A DNA stretch of 39,631 nt from CAYJXA01 sp964404595. GTDB taxonomy: Archaea; Nanobdellota; Nanobdellia; Woesearchaeales; GW2011-AR9. Below are positions 24,369-32,749 of the stretch, piece after piece; position 1 is the first letter of the stretch; each line of letters starts with the position of its first letter. The DNA lies in assembly GCA_964404595.1 (NCBI GenBank), contig CAYOKQ010000009.1, forward strand, positions 1 to 39,631, written 5' to 3'. Position numbers and translations under genes: made by a program. The notes under the pieces were generated by a model. The model saw only the letters and a program-made list of their open reading frames with translations, made no database searches and was not told the DNA's origin.

Positions 24369-24519
24369 TGCCCTGGCCGGGAATTTCGCACATCTTTCTT
24401 TCAATGCAGTGTGGTGGGCTACAAGCCCGCCGTTTACTGCATTTTTGTAAAAAATGCTTTCGAACCCGGGTCACCGCCTCGAAAGGGCAGTATGATAGTC
24501 CGGACTACACCACCAGGGC
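24369..24519 (-). tRNA. tRNA-Glu (UUC) with an intron in the T loop
   Basis: The exons are 24519-24459 (61 nt) and 24382-24369 (14 nt), 75 nt in all. The acceptor stem GCCCTGG pairs with CCAGGGC; the discriminator is A and CCA is not encoded. The D region contains TAGTCCGGACTA as in archaeal tRNA-Glu. The anticodon arm is CTGCC-CTTTCGA-GGCGG with anticodon TTC. The T stem CCGGG/CCCGG closes a loop that becomes TTCGAAT only after removal of 76 nt. A TATA-like ctttaaaaatc (24544-24554) lies about 30 nt upstream on this strand. No canonical anticodon-loop intron is present. The short plus-strand ORF over this region is spurious. Confidence 0.92.
24383..24458 (-). other. 76-nt tRNA intron with canonical bulge-helix-bulge
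   Basis: The junctions were derived by hand. Exon T stem CCGGG/CCCGG is the outer helix; exon TTCG pairs with intron CGAA as the 4-bp central helix; the bulges are AA^A (5' site) and AT^T (3' site), each 3 nt and cut after the second. This yields loop TTCGAAT exactly, with the intron between positions 59 and 60. The intron folds further: AATGCAGT/ACTGCATT (8 bp) encloses AGCCC/GGGCT in the unspliced RNA. The inner BHB helix is weak (CAT/GTG). The cut position could shift by one nucleotide. Confidence 0.85.
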
Positions 24520-24638
24520 ATCTGATGCGAAAAACATTCAAATGCTTTAAAAATCTTTGCCATATAATAAGAGTAATTTGACTTTTTACAAAAATAAGTT
24601 CCCAAAGCCTTAAAAACAAGATAATCCTACTGCAGAGC

Positions 24639-24992
24639 ATGTACCAAGACAAAACCATCCTGGGCCTCACTGAAGAGGTAACAGTGATAGGTCCCCAAAA
24701 AAAGCAAAAAGTAATTGCCAGGATAGACACGGGAGCAACCGCATCATCCATCGATACAGCCTTAGCAGCATCCCTTAATTTAGGTCCGATTACCAAATCA
24801 AAAATTGTCAAATCTGCTTCGGGCGTTCGAAAGCGCCCTTTGGTTCATGTCAAAATTAAAATGGACGGACAAGCGATAGAAGATGAATTCAATCTGGCTG
24901 ACCGGGCACATATGACCTATCGGGTGCTCATTGGACAAAATATTCTCAAAAAGGGAAATTTTCTCATCGATCCCCATAAGGAAGTGACCTAA
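24639..24992 (+). CDS. Retropepsin-like protease of the RimK-associated family
   Basis: A 117-aa protein of the family often annotated as ATP-dependent zinc protease, in fact an aspartyl-protease-like fold: ARIDTGATASSID (active Asp in DTGA) and the closing VLIGQNIL block. Members are typically found next to RimK-type ATP-grasp ligases, and here the ligase gene begins in the stop codon (TAATG). A protease acting on the amino-acid tail added by the ligase is a common suggestion, not proven. TATA gccttaaaaac (24607-24617) precedes ATG 24639. Confidence 0.85.
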   Translation: MYQDKTILGLTEEVTVIGPQKKQKVIARIDTGATASSIDTALAASLNLGPITKSKIVKSASGVRKRPLVHVKIKMDGQAIEDEFNLADRAHMTYRVLIGQNILKKGNFLIDPHKEVT

Positions 24993-26062
24993 TGAAAGCA
25001 GCTTTGATTTCACTTGGCAGCACCAGTTCTGCGTGGATAGGCGAAGCCTTAAAAAAATATTTTGATCAGGTAGACCTGCTGCAATTAAAAAAGGTAGAGA
25101 TCGATTTGGGAAAAGATGCTGGGGTTTTTTATGAAGGAAAACCGCTTCCATACTACGACTGCGTCTATCTCAAAGGATCCTTTCGCTACACCCAGTTATT
25201 GCGTTCTATTGCCACCTTCTTGGAAGGGAAAGTTCCATACATGCCGTTATCCACGAATTCCTTTACGGTTGTGCATAACAAATTGCTGACTCATTTGGCA
25301 CTGCAGCAGCAAAATATCCCCATGCCCAGAACGTACTTATCTCCGACCATAGAAGCAGCCAAAGAACTGCTTAAAAAAATTCATTTTCCCATCGTCATGA
25401 AATTTCCCGAAGGGACACAGGGAAAAGGAGTTATGTTTGCGGACTCGTATAGTTCCGCCTCCTCACTTCTCGACGCCCTGAGTGCTTTAAAACAGCCTTT
25501 TATTATCCAAGAGTATATTGAAACGGAAGGCACGGATATTCGCGCACTCGTCATTGGAGATAAAGTCGTTGCCACTATGAAACGCAAGGCGCAGCAGGAC
25601 GAAAAACGGGCGAATATACATGCCGGTGGCATCGGCGAGCCGGTCCAATTATCCCGGGAAGCTCAAACTTTAGCCGTCAATACTGCGCGTGTGCTGCAGG
25701 CCGACATATGTGGGATTGACATTCTTGAAAGTCCGCTGGGCCCTTTAGTCATCGAAGCCAATATTTCACCAGGATTGCAGGGCTTAAGCAAAGTCTCCAC
25801 TATCAACATCGCCGAAGAAATCGCACGATTTTTGTATTCAAAAACAGAACAAATAGTAACTGGTAAGAAGAAAGAAGAATCATCCCAATTCATGAATGAA
25901 ATAAATAATGGGTCTGGTCAGGAAATAATCACCAAGCTCCTTTTTCGCGGTGAGAAAATTATACTCCCTGAATTCGTGACCAAAATAAGCAGATTCGATG
26001 ACCGAAAAGAATATATCATAAAAGTCACTACAGGAAAAGTAGAGATTGAGCCTACTTCTTAG
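24992..26062 (+). CDS. RimK-type ATP-grasp ligase
   Basis: A 356-aa ATP-grasp protein: FPIVMKFPEGTQGKGV (ATP-binding Lys and Gly loop), FIIQEYIETEGTDIRALVIG, KRKAQQDEKRANIHAGG and the metal-binding ending GPLVIEANISPGLQG. RimK-like enzymes join amino acids such as glutamate to a carboxyl end of proteins or cofactors (F420 and tetrahydromethanopterin in other archaea). The last roughly 70 residues form an extra domain beyond the usual length. It is coupled to the protease gene by a 1-nt stop/start overlap. The 3' end overlaps the convergent small membrane gene by 11 nt. The substrate is unknown. Confidence 0.88.
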   Translation: MKAALISLGSTSSAWIGEALKKYFDQVDLLQLKKVEIDLGKDAGVFYEGKPLPYYDCVYLKGSFRYTQLLRSIATFLEGKVPYMPLSTNSFTVVHNKLLTHLALQQQNIPMPRTYLSPTIEAAKELLKKIHFPIVMKFPEGTQGKGVMFADSYSSASSLLDALSALKQPFIIQEYIETEGTDIRALVIGDKVVATMKRKAQQDEKRANIHAGGIGEPVQLSREAQTLAVNTARVLQADICGIDILESPLGPLVIEANISPGLQGLSKVSTINIAEEIARFLYSKTEQIVTGKKKEESSQFMNEINNGSGQEIITKLLFRGEKIILPEFVTKISRFDDRKEYIIKVTTGKVEIEPTS

Positions 26063-26327
26063 CACGACGTTTCACGCTTTTTTTCCTGATGCTCAGGGAT
26101 CCTGTTTCTTCCACTGCCTTCACCTTAGGTTTAAACCATAGCAGGTATATGATGGGGAGTAATCCCGCTAAGTCGATGATAAGCATCGCTATAAACCAGC
26201 CTTTTTGTTGATTTTTTCCTGCATACCAAAGCCCTACTCCTTTCCAGACTAAATTCCAGAGTGATACTGCCACCAATGCAGCTATAAACCATGCCGGTTC
26301 CTGATAAAGATTGAATAACCAAGCCAT
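26052..26327 (-). CDS. Small two-helix membrane protein (DUF5652-like)
   Basis: A 91-aa protein with two membrane helices (about 12-32, AWFIAALVAVSLWNLVWKGV, and about 44-63, WFIAMLIIDLAGLLPIIYLL), separated by the short basic loop GKNQQKG, and a Lys/Arg-rich cytoplasmic tail (RKKSVKRRAKK). Such proteins are frequent in DPANN genomes and I recall the pattern as DUF5652; no function is known. The start is near-leaderless with a TATA-like cataaaaag around 26345-26353. Confidence 0.7.
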   Translation of the reverse strand: MAWLFNLYQEPAWFIAALVAVSLWNLVWKGVGLWYAGKNQQKGWFIAMLIIDLAGLLPIIYLLWFKPKVKAVEETGSLSIRKKSVKRRAKK

Positions 26328-26422
26328 AGGGCAGAAATAAGTTACTTCTTTTTATGCTTTGTGGTACAGCAGGATCCAACTCTAAACACAATATTTATAT
26401 TCTTTCCCATCAAAGAGCTGGT

Positions 26423-28381
26423 ATGAAAAAAGAAGTTATGATGATTTTTCTATTGCTGTTGCCGGCAGTCATGGCTGCGCAGGATAATCTTTATCAGTAT
26501 GATACGCTGACTATAGATTTGGATGTGCGCAGTAGTTTTGAACTTATTGCCACCGGAAGCAATGCCCGAGCAGAAGAAGTAAGCACGCAATTGTTTCTTA
26601 TTCCAACTAATAATCACCGCCAAGAAGTTCTCAATATAGACCATCAGGGAGAACTGGAAAATAACCGCCTTTTTTTCATCTGGAATAATCCTGGCCTGGG
26701 CCCCCATACTTTTGGATATACTGCACAGATCAGGACCAATAACCAGCGGGTGGAAGTAAAACAAAAAATGCCTTTCCCGCTCGATACCCAAGACCTCGCC
26801 GGCTTTGAAGAATATGTGCAGCCGACTGCAACCATTGATTCTAATCACCCAGAAATTATAACAAAAGCAACTGAACTAGTGGAAGGAGAAGACGACCAGT
26901 TCAAAGCCGTCTTTAAACTGGCAAATTGGGTTGATGACAATATAGAATATGATTTAACGACCCTTACCGCGCAAACATCCCAAAAAGCAAGCTGGGTACT
27001 TGAAAATAGAGCCGGGGTATGCGACGAGATGACATCTTTATTTGTCGCGATGGCCAGATCAGTGGGAATTCCTGCGCGCTTTGTTTCGGGTGTGAGCTAT
27101 ACCACCTCGGATCTTTTTCCAGAACCCTGGCAGCCTCATGGGTGGGCAGAAGTTTATTTTCCGGAGGTGGGTTGGGTTGGCTTTGACATAACTTTCGGAG
27201 AATATGGTTATATTGATGTTACTCATGTAAAATTACGCGATGGATTCGATCCGCAGGAAGCCGCCACGCGTTACGAATGGCTGGCGCACAATGTTGATTT
27301 AAAGACCAGGGATTTGGATCTCAATTCGGAAATAACAGATAAGGGGAGCATTATTTCTGAAGAACTCAATTTAGAACAAGAAATTTTAGCGCCGGAAGTT
27401 GAAATTGGAAGTTATAATCTCGTCAAAGGAATTGTAAAAAATAAAGCTGATTATTATGCGGCCGCCACCTTGCGATTAGCCGTCCCTCCCGAAATTGAAA
27501 TCGTGGGAAAAGACCGCAGGACTCTCTTGCTTGCCCCCAATGAAGTCAAAGAGACCATCTGGATTGTTAAACTTGATGAAAATTTAGATCCAGGTTATAT
27601 CTACACTTTTCCCACTTTGATTTGGTCAGAAAAAAATACTTCCATTGCCGACAGCTTTAAAGCTCAGGCCGGCAAACCATTTTATTCGCAGCAGGAGATT
27701 GAGGAATTTGATGTCGATGTTGAAGAGAGAACATATTCGCGCAAAATTTCTTTTGTCTGTGATATTCCGCCCAGCATATCTCTGGGCAGGTCATCGTCAG
27801 CTTCCTGCACGATCAGAAACACGGGCAACACCAATTTACAGCAGCTTAATTTCTGCCTGGATAATGATTGCGAACGCCTCGATTTGCCCATTAACCAACA
27901 ATATTCCAAGAGCATTATCCTTCCTGGGGAGACTATCGGATGGAACAAAGTGGTCGTGAGCGCCGAAAATGAGCTGGTACAGAAAACAGTATCGTTGCAA
28001 TATGTTGTCGCTGACGAACCAAAGGTAGAGCTTTTAATTATGGCCCCTGATGAAGTAGAATTTAAAGAAGATTTCATGATGGCAATAAGCCTTAATAAAA
28101 AATCTTTTAGCAATCCCCAAAAAGTGGAGCTGGTGGTGCAAAGTCCAAGTGGAGAAAATATATGGAATATCGAGCAACTGCTTACGAATCAAACGGTGAC
28201 GCTGCAAATGAACAGCAAGGGCATGGGAACTGCCAATGTTCTGAAAATAGAAGTACAGTGGCAGGATGAGCAGGGAAAAATATTTGTAGAAGATAAAGAA
28301 GTGGGCATTAAAGCCATCCCTAAATCTTTTGGAGAAAGAATAACGATGTGGATAAACACCATTCTGAATTGGTTTTCATAG
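26423..28381 (+). CDS. Secreted transglutaminase-like protein
   Basis: A 652-aa exported protein. The signal peptide is MKKEVMMIFLLLLPAVMAAQ. The transglutaminase core has Cys in ENRAGVCDEMTSLFVAM, His in PHGWAEVYF and Asp in VGFDITFGEYGYID, the Cys-His-Asp triad of archaeal and bacterial transglutaminase-like peptidases. After it come beta-rich repeats (about 340-640) that look like extracellular Ig-type folds, including two CXnC pairs (FVCDIPP...SASC; FCLDNDCERL). The tail (MWINTILNWFS) is weakly hydrophobic and may touch the membrane. ATG 26423 is chosen over the upstream ATG 26354 because it begins the signal peptide and a TATA box (atatttatat) lies at 26390-26399. Probably a cell-surface protease or cross-linker. 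Confidence 0.82.
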   Translation: MKKEVMMIFLLLLPAVMAAQDNLYQYDTLTIDLDVRSSFELIATGSNARAEEVSTQLFLIPTNNHRQEVLNIDHQGELENNRLFFIWNNPGLGPHTFGYTAQIRTNNQRVEVKQKMPFPLDTQDLAGFEEYVQPTATIDSNHPEIITKATELVEGEDDQFKAVFKLANWVDDNIEYDLTTLTAQTSQKASWVLENRAGVCDEMTSLFVAMARSVGIPARFVSGVSYTTSDLFPEPWQPHGWAEVYFPEVGWVGFDITFGEYGYIDVTHVKLRDGFDPQEAATRYEWLAHNVDLKTRDLDLNSEITDKGSIISEELNLEQEILAPEVEIGSYNLVKGIVKNKADYYAAATLRLAVPPEIEIVGKDRRTLLLAPNEVKETIWIVKLDENLDPGYIYTFPTLIWSEKNTSIADSFKAQAGKPFYSQQEIEEFDVDVEERTYSRKISFVCDIPPSISLGRSSSASCTIRNTGNTNLQQLNFCLDNDCERLDLPINQQYSKSIILPGETIGWNKVVVSAENELVQKTVSLQYVVADEPKVELLIMAPDEVEFKEDFMMAISLNKKSFSNPQKVELVVQSPSGENIWNIEQLLTNQTVTLQMNSKGMGTANVLKIEVQWQDEQGKIFVEDKEVGIKAIPKSFGERITMWINTILNWFS

Positions 28382-28436
28382 ACGCCGGAAATATTGAGTC
28401 ATAACCTTTAAAAATAATGCTGTATTTCCAAAGAAT

Positions 28437-29618
28437 ATGGCCAAAGAATTAGATAAAGAACTGGTATATTCTGAAACTATCGATTTGGATGAAAAGTCAA
28501 AAAGCAGCTTGGAAGAAGAAAACAAGGCAATCCGCAGCAGTTTAACCAAACTGGAGGAAGAAAGCTCCGTGCTCAGAGAATTATTTACCAATACCAGCAA
28601 TGAATTAAACAATCTTAAGAAACCCGCATTATTGGTTGCAGATGTCCTGAGTTGTCGCCAGGATAAGGCAGTGATCAGGCTTCCCAATGGAAATAAATTT
28701 TATTCCTACGTGCATGCAGAAGTTAAAAACATACGGCCGGGAGACAGCGTGCTGATCGATCAAAAATCGCTTAATGTGGTGGAAAAAATTGAATTGGGAT
28801 TGAGTTTTGAAGTTGATAAATTTGTGATTCTGGATAAACCCAAAGAAACCTGGAAAGAAATCGGCGGATTACAAAAAGAAATCGAGGAAGTAAAAGAAGT
28901 TATTGAATTGCCTCTGCAAAAGCCGGAATTATTTGAAAAAGTAGGCATTTCGCCGCCAAAAGGCGTTTTATTATACGGCCCTCCTGGAACCGGTAAAACC
29001 TTGCTGGCCAAAGCGGTTGCCAACAGCACGAATGCTACTTTTATTGAAGTGGTTGGTTCAGAATTAGTGCAGAAATTTATCGGTGAAGGAGCAAAATTAG
29101 TCAAAGATATTTTCATTTTAGCGCGGTCCAAAGCTCCTGCCATCGTCTTTATTGATGAAATTGATGCCGTCGCTGCCGTGCGCATGGATAATGGAACCTC
29201 CGGAGAGCGAGAAGTGAATAGGACCTTCATGCAATTGCTGGCAGAAATTGATGGATTTAAGCACCTTGATAACGTTAAAATTATTGCCGCCACCAATAGG
29301 CCCGATATCCTGGATCAGGCAATTATACGGCCAGGACGCCTTGACCGCCTGATTGAAGTTGGATTGCCGGATGAAGATGGCCGGTTTGAGGTTATGAGAG
29401 TTCATACCCAGCGCATGAATTTGCAGAAAGTAAGATTACGCGAGCTGGTGCAGATAATGGAAGGCTTTAGCGGTGCTGAAATTAAAGCCGTATGCACGGA
29501 AGCAGGATATTGCGCTATTCGAGAAAGCCGGGATCACGTCATGCACGAAGATTTCATCCAAGCAATTGAGACAGTAAAAGTTGAAGATGAGGAAGACCTG
29601 AAAAGTTTTTTTGGGTAG
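28437..29618 (+). CDS. pan: Proteasome-activating nucleotidase (PAN)
   Basis: A 393-aa AAA+ unfoldase that feeds proteins to the archaeal 20S proteasome. N-terminal coiled coil (about 20-62), OB domain (about 63-130), then Walker A GPPGTGKT (181-188), Walker B IVFIDEID (236-243), sensor 1 IIAATNRPD (282-290) and the RPGRLDR arginine fingers (298-304). The very end is KSFFG, where PAN normally has a hydrophobic-Tyr-X (HbYX) triplet that opens the 20S gate; here Phe replaces Tyr. TATA cctttaaaaataat (28403-28416) places transcription near ATG 28437. No 20S subunit gene lies in this window. Confidence 0.95.
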   Translation: MAKELDKELVYSETIDLDEKSKSSLEEENKAIRSSLTKLEEESSVLRELFTNTSNELNNLKKPALLVADVLSCRQDKAVIRLPNGNKFYSYVHAEVKNIRPGDSVLIDQKSLNVVEKIELGLSFEVDKFVILDKPKETWKEIGGLQKEIEEVKEVIELPLQKPELFEKVGISPPKGVLLYGPPGTGKTLLAKAVANSTNATFIEVVGSELVQKFIGEGAKLVKDIFILARSKAPAIVFIDEIDAVAAVRMDNGTSGEREVNRTFMQLLAEIDGFKHLDNVKIIAATNRPDILDQAIIRPGRLDRLIEVGLPDEDGRFEVMRVHTQRMNLQKVRLRELVQIMEGFSGAEIKAVCTEAGYCAIRESRDHVMHEDFIQAIETVKVEDEEDLKSFFG

Positions 29619-29684
29619 AAATATTTTATTATTTCTATCTTCCATCCCCACAATACTTTTAAATAAGTTACTCTCATTAGATTT

Positions 29685-29753
29685 ATGGTCGAAGGCCCCA
29701 TTGTAAAAGAATTAACAGGTTTAATTGATGGATTGTTGATCAAACAAAAATGA
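29685..29753 (+). CDS. Possible 22-aa leader peptide of the IMP dehydrogenase gene
   Basis: The ORF begins MVEGPIVKELTGLIDG and ends IKQK. ATG 29685 lies about 23 nt after a good TATA box (cttttaaataag, 29656-29667), so it is where a leaderless transcript would begin. Its stop overlaps the start of guaB (ATGA at 29750), so guaB would be translated by coupling. guaB has no obvious ribosome site of its own. Whether the peptide has a function, or serves only to bring ribosomes to guaB, is unknown. Confidence 0.45.
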   Translation: MVEGPIVKELTGLIDGLLIKQK

Positions 29754-31168
29754 GGACTGGCCTTACCTATTCCGATGTACTGCTGGTTCCTAAACGCACA
29801 CCCCTTTCAAGCCGCAGCGAAGCTGACACCAAATCACGGTTCACTAAAAATATTTCTTTGAATATCCCATTAGTAAGCGCCAACATGGCCACGGTTACCG
29901 AACATAAAATGGCCATCGCTTTGGCCAGGGAAGGTGGCCTGGGCATCATCCACCAATTTATTCCTATCCTGCAACAAGCCGAAGAGGTAAAAAAAGTCAA
30001 ACGTAGCACCAGCTTTATTATTGAAAATCCGCTGTCAGTTCCTCCCTATCTTACCATCGGTGAAGCGGTGCGCTTCATGAAAACCGCCGGGGTAACCAGT
30101 TTGCTGGTCATGGAAGGCGAAGAGTTAGTTGGGATTTTTACCTCACGGGATTACCTGTTCGAGCAGGACTTAGATAGAAGCATTCGGGAGGTTATGACTC
30201 CCAAAGAAAAGTTAGTGACCGCACCCTATGGCATCCTCATGGAAGATGCAAAGAAGATTCTTCACCAGCATCGTATTGAAAAATTACCTCTTCTTTTCAA
30301 CGGCAAAGTCCAGGGTTTGATTACCACTCAGGATATCATGAAATTAGAACATTGGCCGCAGGCCTGCCGCGATACAAAAGGGCGATTGAGAGTCGGTGCA
30401 GCAGTTGGTGTTAAAGACGCAGTAGAACGCGCTAAAGCTTTGGTAGGCGCAGGGGTAGATGTGCTCGTGCTGGATATAGCGCACTGCCATTCTGACGCAG
30501 CAATCCAGCGTATTAAAGAATTAAAGCACCATTTTAATATTGATGTAATGGCAGGAAACATCGCCACGGCAGCAGCTGCCCAGGATCTCATTGAAGCAGG
30601 AGCGGATGGATTAAAAGTAGGCATTGGCCCCAGCCCGGTATGCACCACCAGAATAATTTCCGGCAGCGGTATCCCGCAATTAACCGCCGTTATGGACGTG
30701 GTGGCAGCGGCCAGGCATTATAATATTCCAGTATGTGCTGACGGAGGATTGAAATATCCCGGAGACGTTGCTAAAGCCATCGCAGCTGGCGCCAGTTCTA
30801 TTTTCTCCGGCTATCTATTTGCCGGAACGGATGAGGCGCCCGGCGTCATGGTCATGAAAGATGGCAAGCGCTATAAGAAATACATGGGCAGTGCATCGTA
30901 TGATAGCAACCATGAACGCAAAGAGCTGCTTGAAGGGATGCAGCTAAAAGAACGATTGGATATATTCGTGGAAGGGGTAGCTACTCTGGTAGATTATAAA
31001 GGGCCGGTGCGCGAGGTGATACGGAGCCTGATTAAAGGATTGCAAAGCGGCATGAGCTATTGTGGTGGCAAGAACATCGAAGAGATGCAAGCTAAGGCAG
31101 AATTTATTCAGATTACCACCGCTGGCTGGGAAGAAAGTAAAGAAAGAGGAATGAAATTAAGTGATTAA
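29750..31168 (+). CDS. guaB: IMP dehydrogenase
   Basis: A 472-aa enzyme oxidising IMP to XMP with NAD, the committed step to GMP. The catalytic Cys298 lies in GIGPSPVCTTR, followed by GSGIPQL. A CBS pair is inserted at about 95-200 (VPPYLTIGEAVRFM and VTAPYGILMEDAKKI). The phosphate-binding block CADGGLKYPGD and the flap/Tyr loop KYMGSAS are present, and the C-terminal GGKNIEEMQ is typical. The start overlaps the stop of a 22-aa ORF. The stop codon overlaps that of the convergent 297-aa gene (TTAA at 31165-31168). A full-length, normal IMPDH. Confidence 0.95.
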   Translation: MRTGLTYSDVLLVPKRTPLSSRSEADTKSRFTKNISLNIPLVSANMATVTEHKMAIALAREGGLGIIHQFIPILQQAEEVKKVKRSTSFIIENPLSVPPYLTIGEAVRFMKTAGVTSLLVMEGEELVGIFTSRDYLFEQDLDRSIREVMTPKEKLVTAPYGILMEDAKKILHQHRIEKLPLLFNGKVQGLITTQDIMKLEHWPQACRDTKGRLRVGAAVGVKDAVERAKALVGAGVDVLVLDIAHCHSDAAIQRIKELKHHFNIDVMAGNIATAAAAQDLIEAGADGLKVGIGPSPVCTTRIISGSGIPQLTAVMDVVAAARHYNIPVCADGGLKYPGDVAKAIAAGASSIFSGYLFAGTDEAPGVMVMKDGKRYKKYMGSASYDSNHERKELLEGMQLKERLDIFVEGVATLVDYKGPVREVIRSLIKGLQSGMSYCGGKNIEEMQAKAEFIQITTAGWEESKERGMKLSD

Positions 31169-32058
31169 TGGACTAAATAATCCATTCTATTGTTTTTAGG
31201 CGGACAAAGCTGCGCAAATTCAACTTGTGCAAGCTCAAAATATTTATCTGCCACGCTCTCAACCATTTGAGGGAAGGTAACAGCAACCCTTCCCATGCGA
31301 TAATCTTTGGCCACCCGATCCGAATGCACCATTAATCGCAGTAATTCTCCGGCCGTACTTATGGTGACAGCATTCTTCTGCATCCAGGCCATGAATTCTC
31401 CCACCGGCTTGTCAGCTGCCTGCATAGCTGGTAAGGAAACATCGCGAATATTTGCGCTGATGTCAAGAGCCCCGTCAATATAAAAAAGTGGATAAGGTAA
31501 TGCCTTCTCAAGAACAATCTCTTTGGTCAAGGGACTCTCTAGGCAGAGGCAGTTTAAAAATCTTTCAAACGCATTTGAATAAGGATTTGCTGATAATCCT
31601 TCTACCCACGAATCAGCAAATCGTCCCAGCTGTAGGCCTTTTCCTTCATTCCCATTCCAGTGGTACTTGGCCTGAATGATGACACCGCTTTGGCCTTGAT
31701 ATGCACGGGCGACATTTTGTACCGCTTCATCCCGAAAACATAAATCCATGATGGATTGGTCTAAAGAGTCCGAGACCCAGACAACAGCATTAACTGTTCC
31801 TAAAGGTAAAGGAATATCGTAACTGGTCGGCATAAAAATATTCGGAACCTGATATTTTCCCGGTTGTACGCTATCATCAATAAAAGTAGGAATTCTGCCA
31901 TTTAATCTGCGCAATATTTCTTTCTGTACAGCATGCACCGGTACAGCACGCACCGGCTCACTCGAAGGTTTCTGAACAGGAATCCCATCAAATATTTCCC
32001 GCCTGCTTATACCTTCTACAGGAATAATGCTATAATTACGTATAAAGTGTTGCTGCAT
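31165..32058 (-). CDS. Unknown 297-aa protein
   Basis: A soluble, mixed alpha/beta protein that I do not recognise. Notable parts are QVPNIFMPTSYDIPLPLGTV, VNAVVWVSDSLDQS, and a middle with AYQGQSGVIIQAKYHWNGNE. No signal peptide or membrane helix. ATG 32058 is preferred over the in-frame ATG 32136 because GGAG precedes it by 6 nt and because the upstream part overlaps a small acidic ORF with its own strong ribosome site in another frame. That ORF ends 25 nt before this start, so the two form a small operon. Confidence 0.65.
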   Translation of the reverse strand: MQQHFIRNYSIIPVEGISRREIFDGIPVQKPSSEPVRAVPVHAVQKEILRRLNGRIPTFIDDSVQPGKYQVPNIFMPTSYDIPLPLGTVNAVVWVSDSLDQSIMDLCFRDEAVQNVARAYQGQSGVIIQAKYHWNGNEGKGLQLGRFADSWVEGLSANPYSNAFERFLNCLCLESPLTKEIVLEKALPYPLFYIDGALDISANIRDVSLPAMQAADKPVGEFMAWMQKNAVTISTAGELLRLMVHSDRVAKDYRMGRVAVTFPQMVESVADKYFELAQVEFAQLCPPKNNRMDYLVH

Positions 32059-32083
32059 TGTATTCTCCAAACATCTATCTGCA

Positions 32084-32152
32084 CTACCACCCTTCTTCAC
32101 TATTATCATCATCAAAGTCATCGTCGTCTTCATCAAAGCCCACGAAGTCCAT
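32084..32152 (-). CDS. Acidic 22-aa small protein
   Basis: The peptide begins MDFVGFDEDDDDFDDDN and ends EEGW; 13 of 22 residues are Asp or Glu. Support for translation is a strong archaeal ribosome site, GGGGGTGA, 6 nt before ATG 32152, with a TATA-like cttatttaaataat at 32192-32205. It is the first ORF before the unknown 297-aa gene. It could be a charged mimic, a metal binder or a leader peptide. It is too short for homology by eye. Confidence 0.5.
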   Translation of the reverse strand: MDFVGFDEDDDDFDDDNSEEGW

Positions 32153-32205
32153 TATGATTCACCCCCTGTGAATGAAACCTAAATACGTGTGCTTATTTAA
32201 ATAAT

Positions 32206-32646
32206 TTATGGATGAAGTTGTAATCTTCGTGCTGTTTCTATAAGAGTGTCATAAATATATTCATTGAGTTCAGGGAATCTGGCCTTTAAATTTGGAGTAT
32301 CCGATCCTAACTGAAAAATTTCATTTAAAGCAATTCCCACTGCTGGACTTCGATTAATTCCTCGTGAGCAGTATACCAGCAAAGTATCTTTCGTTTTTCC
32401 GTACATAATGAAATCCTGTAATATTGTATGAGCAACATCGCTGGTAAAAGTAATCGAATTTTTATCAAGTTTACCATACGTGCGGGGATTGTCATCGTCA
32501 AAAATATATTCCTGTAGAGTATACAAAGATGAAGGTTGTAATTGATAGTCAAATCGCATCATTCCTGATTCTATCTTAATAGCATACGTCGGCTTGGACG
32601 GCTTGTAACCAACTGCATCTATTAAACCCATAATTAAAAGTTCCAT
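32206..32646 (-). CDS. Small cysteine-based (dual-specificity-like) phosphatase
   Basis: A 146-aa protein with the phosphatase signature VYCSRGINRSPAVG (C-x5-R, followed by Ser), preceded by a helix carrying conserved Asp residues (ITFTSDVAHTILQDF). The size and position of the signature fit the archaeal/bacterial dual-specificity or tyrosine phosphatase group. Possible substrates are phosphoproteins or small phosphorylated compounds. Start ATG 32646 has a weak AGAAGGA site and a TATA-like tattatatac (32672-32684). It stands between the 297-aa gene and valS. Confidence 0.75.
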   Translation of the reverse strand: MELLIMGLIDAVGYKPSKPTYAIKIESGMMRFDYQLQPSSLYTLQEYIFDDDNPRTYGKLDKNSITFTSDVAHTILQDFIMYGKTKDTLLVYCSRGINRSPAVGIALNEIFQLGSDTPNLKARFPELNEYIYDTLIETARRLQLHP

Positions 32647-32749
32647 GTCCTTCTGGTGAATAGGTAGGTCTGTATATAATAATTATGATGAACGAAAATA
32701 GCAATTCTAAAGATTAATTATTTAAATACTCCCTAAAATCTATGCCAGT

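Noticed and set aside
24329..24550. 73-aa ORF on the plus strand
   Set aside because: It runs antisense through the tRNA-Glu gene and its intron and has no protein-like pattern.
24821..24838. GGGCG-TTCGAAA-GCGCCC, a T-arm-like hairpin suggesting another tRNA
   Set aside because: No acceptor, D or anticodon arms surround it; it lies inside the conserved retropepsin-like coding sequence.
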